Shown one piece after another: positions 4,538-6,306 of a DNA stretch of 6,306 bases. The notes beneath the pieces were generated by a model. It had not been told where the DNA came from. It worked only from the letters and a program-made list of their open reading frames with translations, and ran no database searches. Made by a program: the position numbers and the translations under genes. Positions within the stretch are counted from its first letter, which is position 1. Every line of letters begins with the position of its first letter. Source of the stretch: Pseudomonadota bacterium (GTDB taxonomy: Bacteria; Pseudomonadota; Gammaproteobacteria; Enterobacterales; Enterobacteriaceae); assembly GCA_023425455.1 (NCBI GenBank), contig JAFACP010000268.1, forward strand, positions 1 through 6,306. The letters run 5' to 3'.

Positions 4538-5464
4538 ATGAGTGTAACCAGAATTGAAAAGCTGGAATTTGGCGTCGAGGACCTGACGAGCTGCGCCAAA
4601 TTTATGCGTGATTTTGGCCTGACGGGCGATGCCAGCGGCCAGCGTTTTACCACCTTAAGCGGCGCGCGCGTGGAGCTGAACGCCATCGACAGCCCCGACC
4701 TGCCAGACGCGTTTGAAGCCGGCAACACCCTGCGCCGTATGACCTGGGCGGTTGCCACGCAGGAGTGTCTGGATGCGCTGCGTCCGAAGCTTGCCACGCA
4801 GCCCGGTTTTCGTGAGGTGGGCGATGCCCTCGAGTGCCTCGATCCCAACGGTATGACGCTGCGGGTGCAGGTCAGCCAGCAGGTGCCGGTTGCGCTGAAC
4901 GTCGAACCCATCAACCAGTGGGGCGATGTGCGTCGGATCGATACCCCAAGCCCGGTTTACGACCGCGCCCAGCCGATTAACGTCGGCCACGTGGTGTTCT
5001 TCGTGGAGGAGCTGGCGGCGGTGGAAAAATTCTACCGCGAGGTACTCGGCTTTCAGGTTTCTGACCGCTACATCAACCGCGCCGTGTTTCTGCGCTGCGG
5101 CGTACGCGGTGGCCATCACAACCTGTTTTTACTGCAACTGCCGAACCGCAGGCGCGGCCTGAACCACGTGGCCTTTACCGTGCGCGACATTCACGAGGTG
5201 ATCGGCGGCGGAATAGCGATGAACAAAAACGCCTGGAGCACCTTTATCGGGCCGGGTCGCCATCCGGTGTCTTCGGCCTACTTCTGGTACGTCAACAGCC
5301 CGACCGGCGGGGCGTTTGAGTACTACACCAATGACGATTATCTGACCGAAAACTGGCAGCCGCGCGAGCTGGAGCACTCTCTGGTCTCCTTTACCGAGTG
5401 GGCGGTGGAAGGCGGCATCGATCACGATACCCGCCGCCAGCAGAAAAAGCCGGAGGCGGTATGA
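4538..5464 (+). CDS. Type I extradiol (meta-cleavage) dioxygenase, two-domain VOC protein
   Basis: This is an Fe(II)- or Mn(II)-dependent enzyme that opens a catechol ring next to its hydroxyls. It has 308 residues, close to the 290-310 of BphC-like enzymes, built of two VOC domains (about 5-115 and 148-270). The C-terminal domain keeps the whole metal triad: H151 (VGHVVFFV), H210 (LNHVAFTV) and E261 (GAFEYYT). Second-shell residues match the family too: H194 in GGHHN, H242 in GRHPVSSAYF and Y251. The N-terminal domain lacks the triad, as is normal for this class. An active catechol 2,3-dioxygenase-type enzyme is therefore well supported, but the precise catechol is unknown. AGAGG at 4524-4528 precedes the ATG by nine bases. 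The stop overlaps the reductase start in ATGA (5461-5464). It would act on the product of the short-chain dehydrogenase, making a coloured ring-opened product typical of meta cleavage. Confidence 0.92.
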   Translation: MSVTRIEKLEFGVEDLTSCAKFMRDFGLTGDASGQRFTTLSGARVELNAIDSPDLPDAFEAGNTLRRMTWAVATQECLDALRPKLATQPGFREVGDALECLDPNGMTLRVQVSQQVPVALNVEPINQWGDVRRIDTPSPVYDRAQPINVGHVVFFVEELAAVEKFYREVLGFQVSDRYINRAVFLRCGVRGGHHNLFLLQLPNRRRGLNHVAFTVRDIHEVIGGGIAMNKNAWSTFIGPGRHPVSSAYFWYVNSPTGGAFEYYTNDDYLTENWQPRELEHSLVSFTEWAVEGGIDHDTRRQQKKPEAV

Positions 5465-6306
5465 CCTCGCGCATGGTGATCATCGGCGGCGGCCAGGCGG
5501 GCGGCTGGGCGGCGAAAACCCTGCGCGACGAAGGCTTCGACGGCGAGATTTGCGTGGTGGCGGAAGAGGCGTGGGATTTCTACGAGCGTCCGCCGCTGTC
5601 GAAAGCGACGCTGCTGGAGCCGGACGCGGCGCTCCCGCGGCTGTTTTCCGACGAAGCGCTGCGGGCGTTGAACCTGACCTGGCACCGTCCGCTGCGCTCG
5701 GAGCAGATCGACCGCGAGGCGAAAACGGTGCGTTTAAGCAACGGCGAGCATCTTAGTTACAACATACTTTTAATCGCTACCGGAGGGCGGGCGCGCCTGC
5801 CGGGCGAGGCGTGGGCGAAACATCCGCATGTTTATACCCTGCGCCACTGGCAGGACGCGCAGCGCCTGAAAGGTCGTCTGGGGGAGAGCCAAACGCTGGC
5901 GATTATCGGCGGCGGCTGGATTGGCCTGGAGATTGCCGCTTCGGCGCGTAAAAGCGGCGTGGCGGTCACGTTGTTTGAGCAGCAGCCAGCGCTGTGTATG
6001 CGCTCGGTCAGCGGCGAGGTTTCTCAACGCCTGGAGAGGCTCCATCGCGAGCAGGGCGTCGATATTCGTACCGGCTGCGGCGCGCTGGAGCTGGAAGATG
6101 ACGGCGGCCTGCCGGTTATCCACTGCGACGGACAACGTGAAACCGTTGACGCGGTGGTGGTGGGGATCGGCGTCGATCTCAATCTGGAGCTGGCGCGCGA
6201 TGCGGGGCTGAAAACCGAACGCGGGATCGTGGTGGATGCGCAGGGACGCACCTCGGATCCGTTTATCTTCGCTGCGGGCGATGTCGCTCAGCATCATCAC
6301 TACGGC
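5461..6306 (+). CDS. FAD-dependent ferredoxin reductase, partial (C-terminus beyond right edge)
   Basis: This is an NADH:ferredoxin oxidoreductase of the glutathione-reductase-like group (BphA4, HcaD and CamA relatives), supplying electrons to the Rieske ferredoxin. The 282 visible residues are about 70 percent of the usual 400. They include the FAD dinucleotide motif IIGGGQAG at 7-14, the flavin-region block YERPPLSK at 41-48, ATGGRARLPG at 106-115, the NAD-binding motif IIGGGWIGLE at 148-157, and the second FAD motif FIFAAGDVA at 268-276. The C-terminal interface domain lies outside the window. GGAGG at 5452-5456 lies only four bases before ATG 5461. ATG 5473 is an in-frame alternative, but it is farther from the Shine-Dalgarno sequence and loses the ATGA overlap with the extradiol stop. 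The open frame runs to the last base. The pairing with the ferredoxin is inferred from co-location and family precedent. Confidence 0.92.
   Translation, partial: MTSRMVIIGGGQAGGWAAKTLRDEGFDGEICVVAEEAWDFYERPPLSKATLLEPDAALPRLFSDEALRALNLTWHRPLRSEQIDREAKTVRLSNGEHLSYNILLIATGGRARLPGEAWAKHPHVYTLRHWQDAQRLKGRLGESQTLAIIGGGWIGLEIAASARKSGVAVTLFEQQPALCMRSVSGEVSQRLERLHREQGVDIRTGCGALELEDDGGLPVIHCDGQRETVDAVVVGIGVDLNLELARDAGLKTERGIVVDAQGRTSDPFIFAAGDVAQHHHYG

Noticed and set aside
5770..6300. 176-codon minus-strand open frame opposite the reductase
   Set aside because: It is a shadow of the reductase, whose FAD and NAD motifs lie on the plus strand across the same bases, and it has no recognisable features.

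Overview
The window looks like enterobacterial chromosome or accessory DNA from the Klebsiella/Enterobacter/Raoultella side of the family. The evidence is GC-rich coding sequence dominated by CTG, GCG and CGC codons, AT-rich control DNA, and ordinary Shine-Dalgarno spacing. This is a judgement from style, not a database match. All supportable genes belong to one theme, uptake and oxidative breakdown of an aromatic compound. The substrate cannot be read from the sequence.

Layout. Positions 1-838 (minus strand) hold the first two thirds of an MFS transporter that resembles the anion:cation symporter family; its C-terminus lies outside the window. Positions 839-1245 are an AT-rich divergent control region with a good sigma-70 promoter towards the catabolic genes, a weaker one towards the transporter, a CRP-like site and several inverted repeats. 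Two of these share the pattern TTTCA-N4-TGAAA, one on each side, and are good candidates for the operator of the IclR-type regulator encoded downstream. From 1246 to the right edge seven genes run on the plus strand: Rieske ferredoxin, a 102-residue protein of unknown role, the alpha subunit of a Rieske non-heme iron oxygenase, a short-chain dehydrogenase, the IclR regulator, a two-domain type I extradiol dioxygenase, and a ferredoxin reductase cut by the right edge.

How the genes fit together. The transporter would import the substrate. The reductase (NADH to FAD) would pass electrons to the ferredoxin and on to the oxygenase, which attacks the ring. The short-chain dehydrogenase would turn a cis-dihydrodiol into a catechol, and the extradiol enzyme would open the ring by meta cleavage. 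Genes for the ring-opened product (hydrolase, hydratase, aldolase) are not in the window and would be expected to the right. Start and stop codons overlap at three junctions (1566-1569, 2907, 5461-5464), which points to translational coupling. The regulator sits inside the gene row rather than beside it.

The least explained parts are the small protein between ferredoxin and oxygenase, the pairing of an oxygenase without a visible beta subunit with a biphenyl-dioxygenase-like electron chain, and the operator layout of the divergent region.
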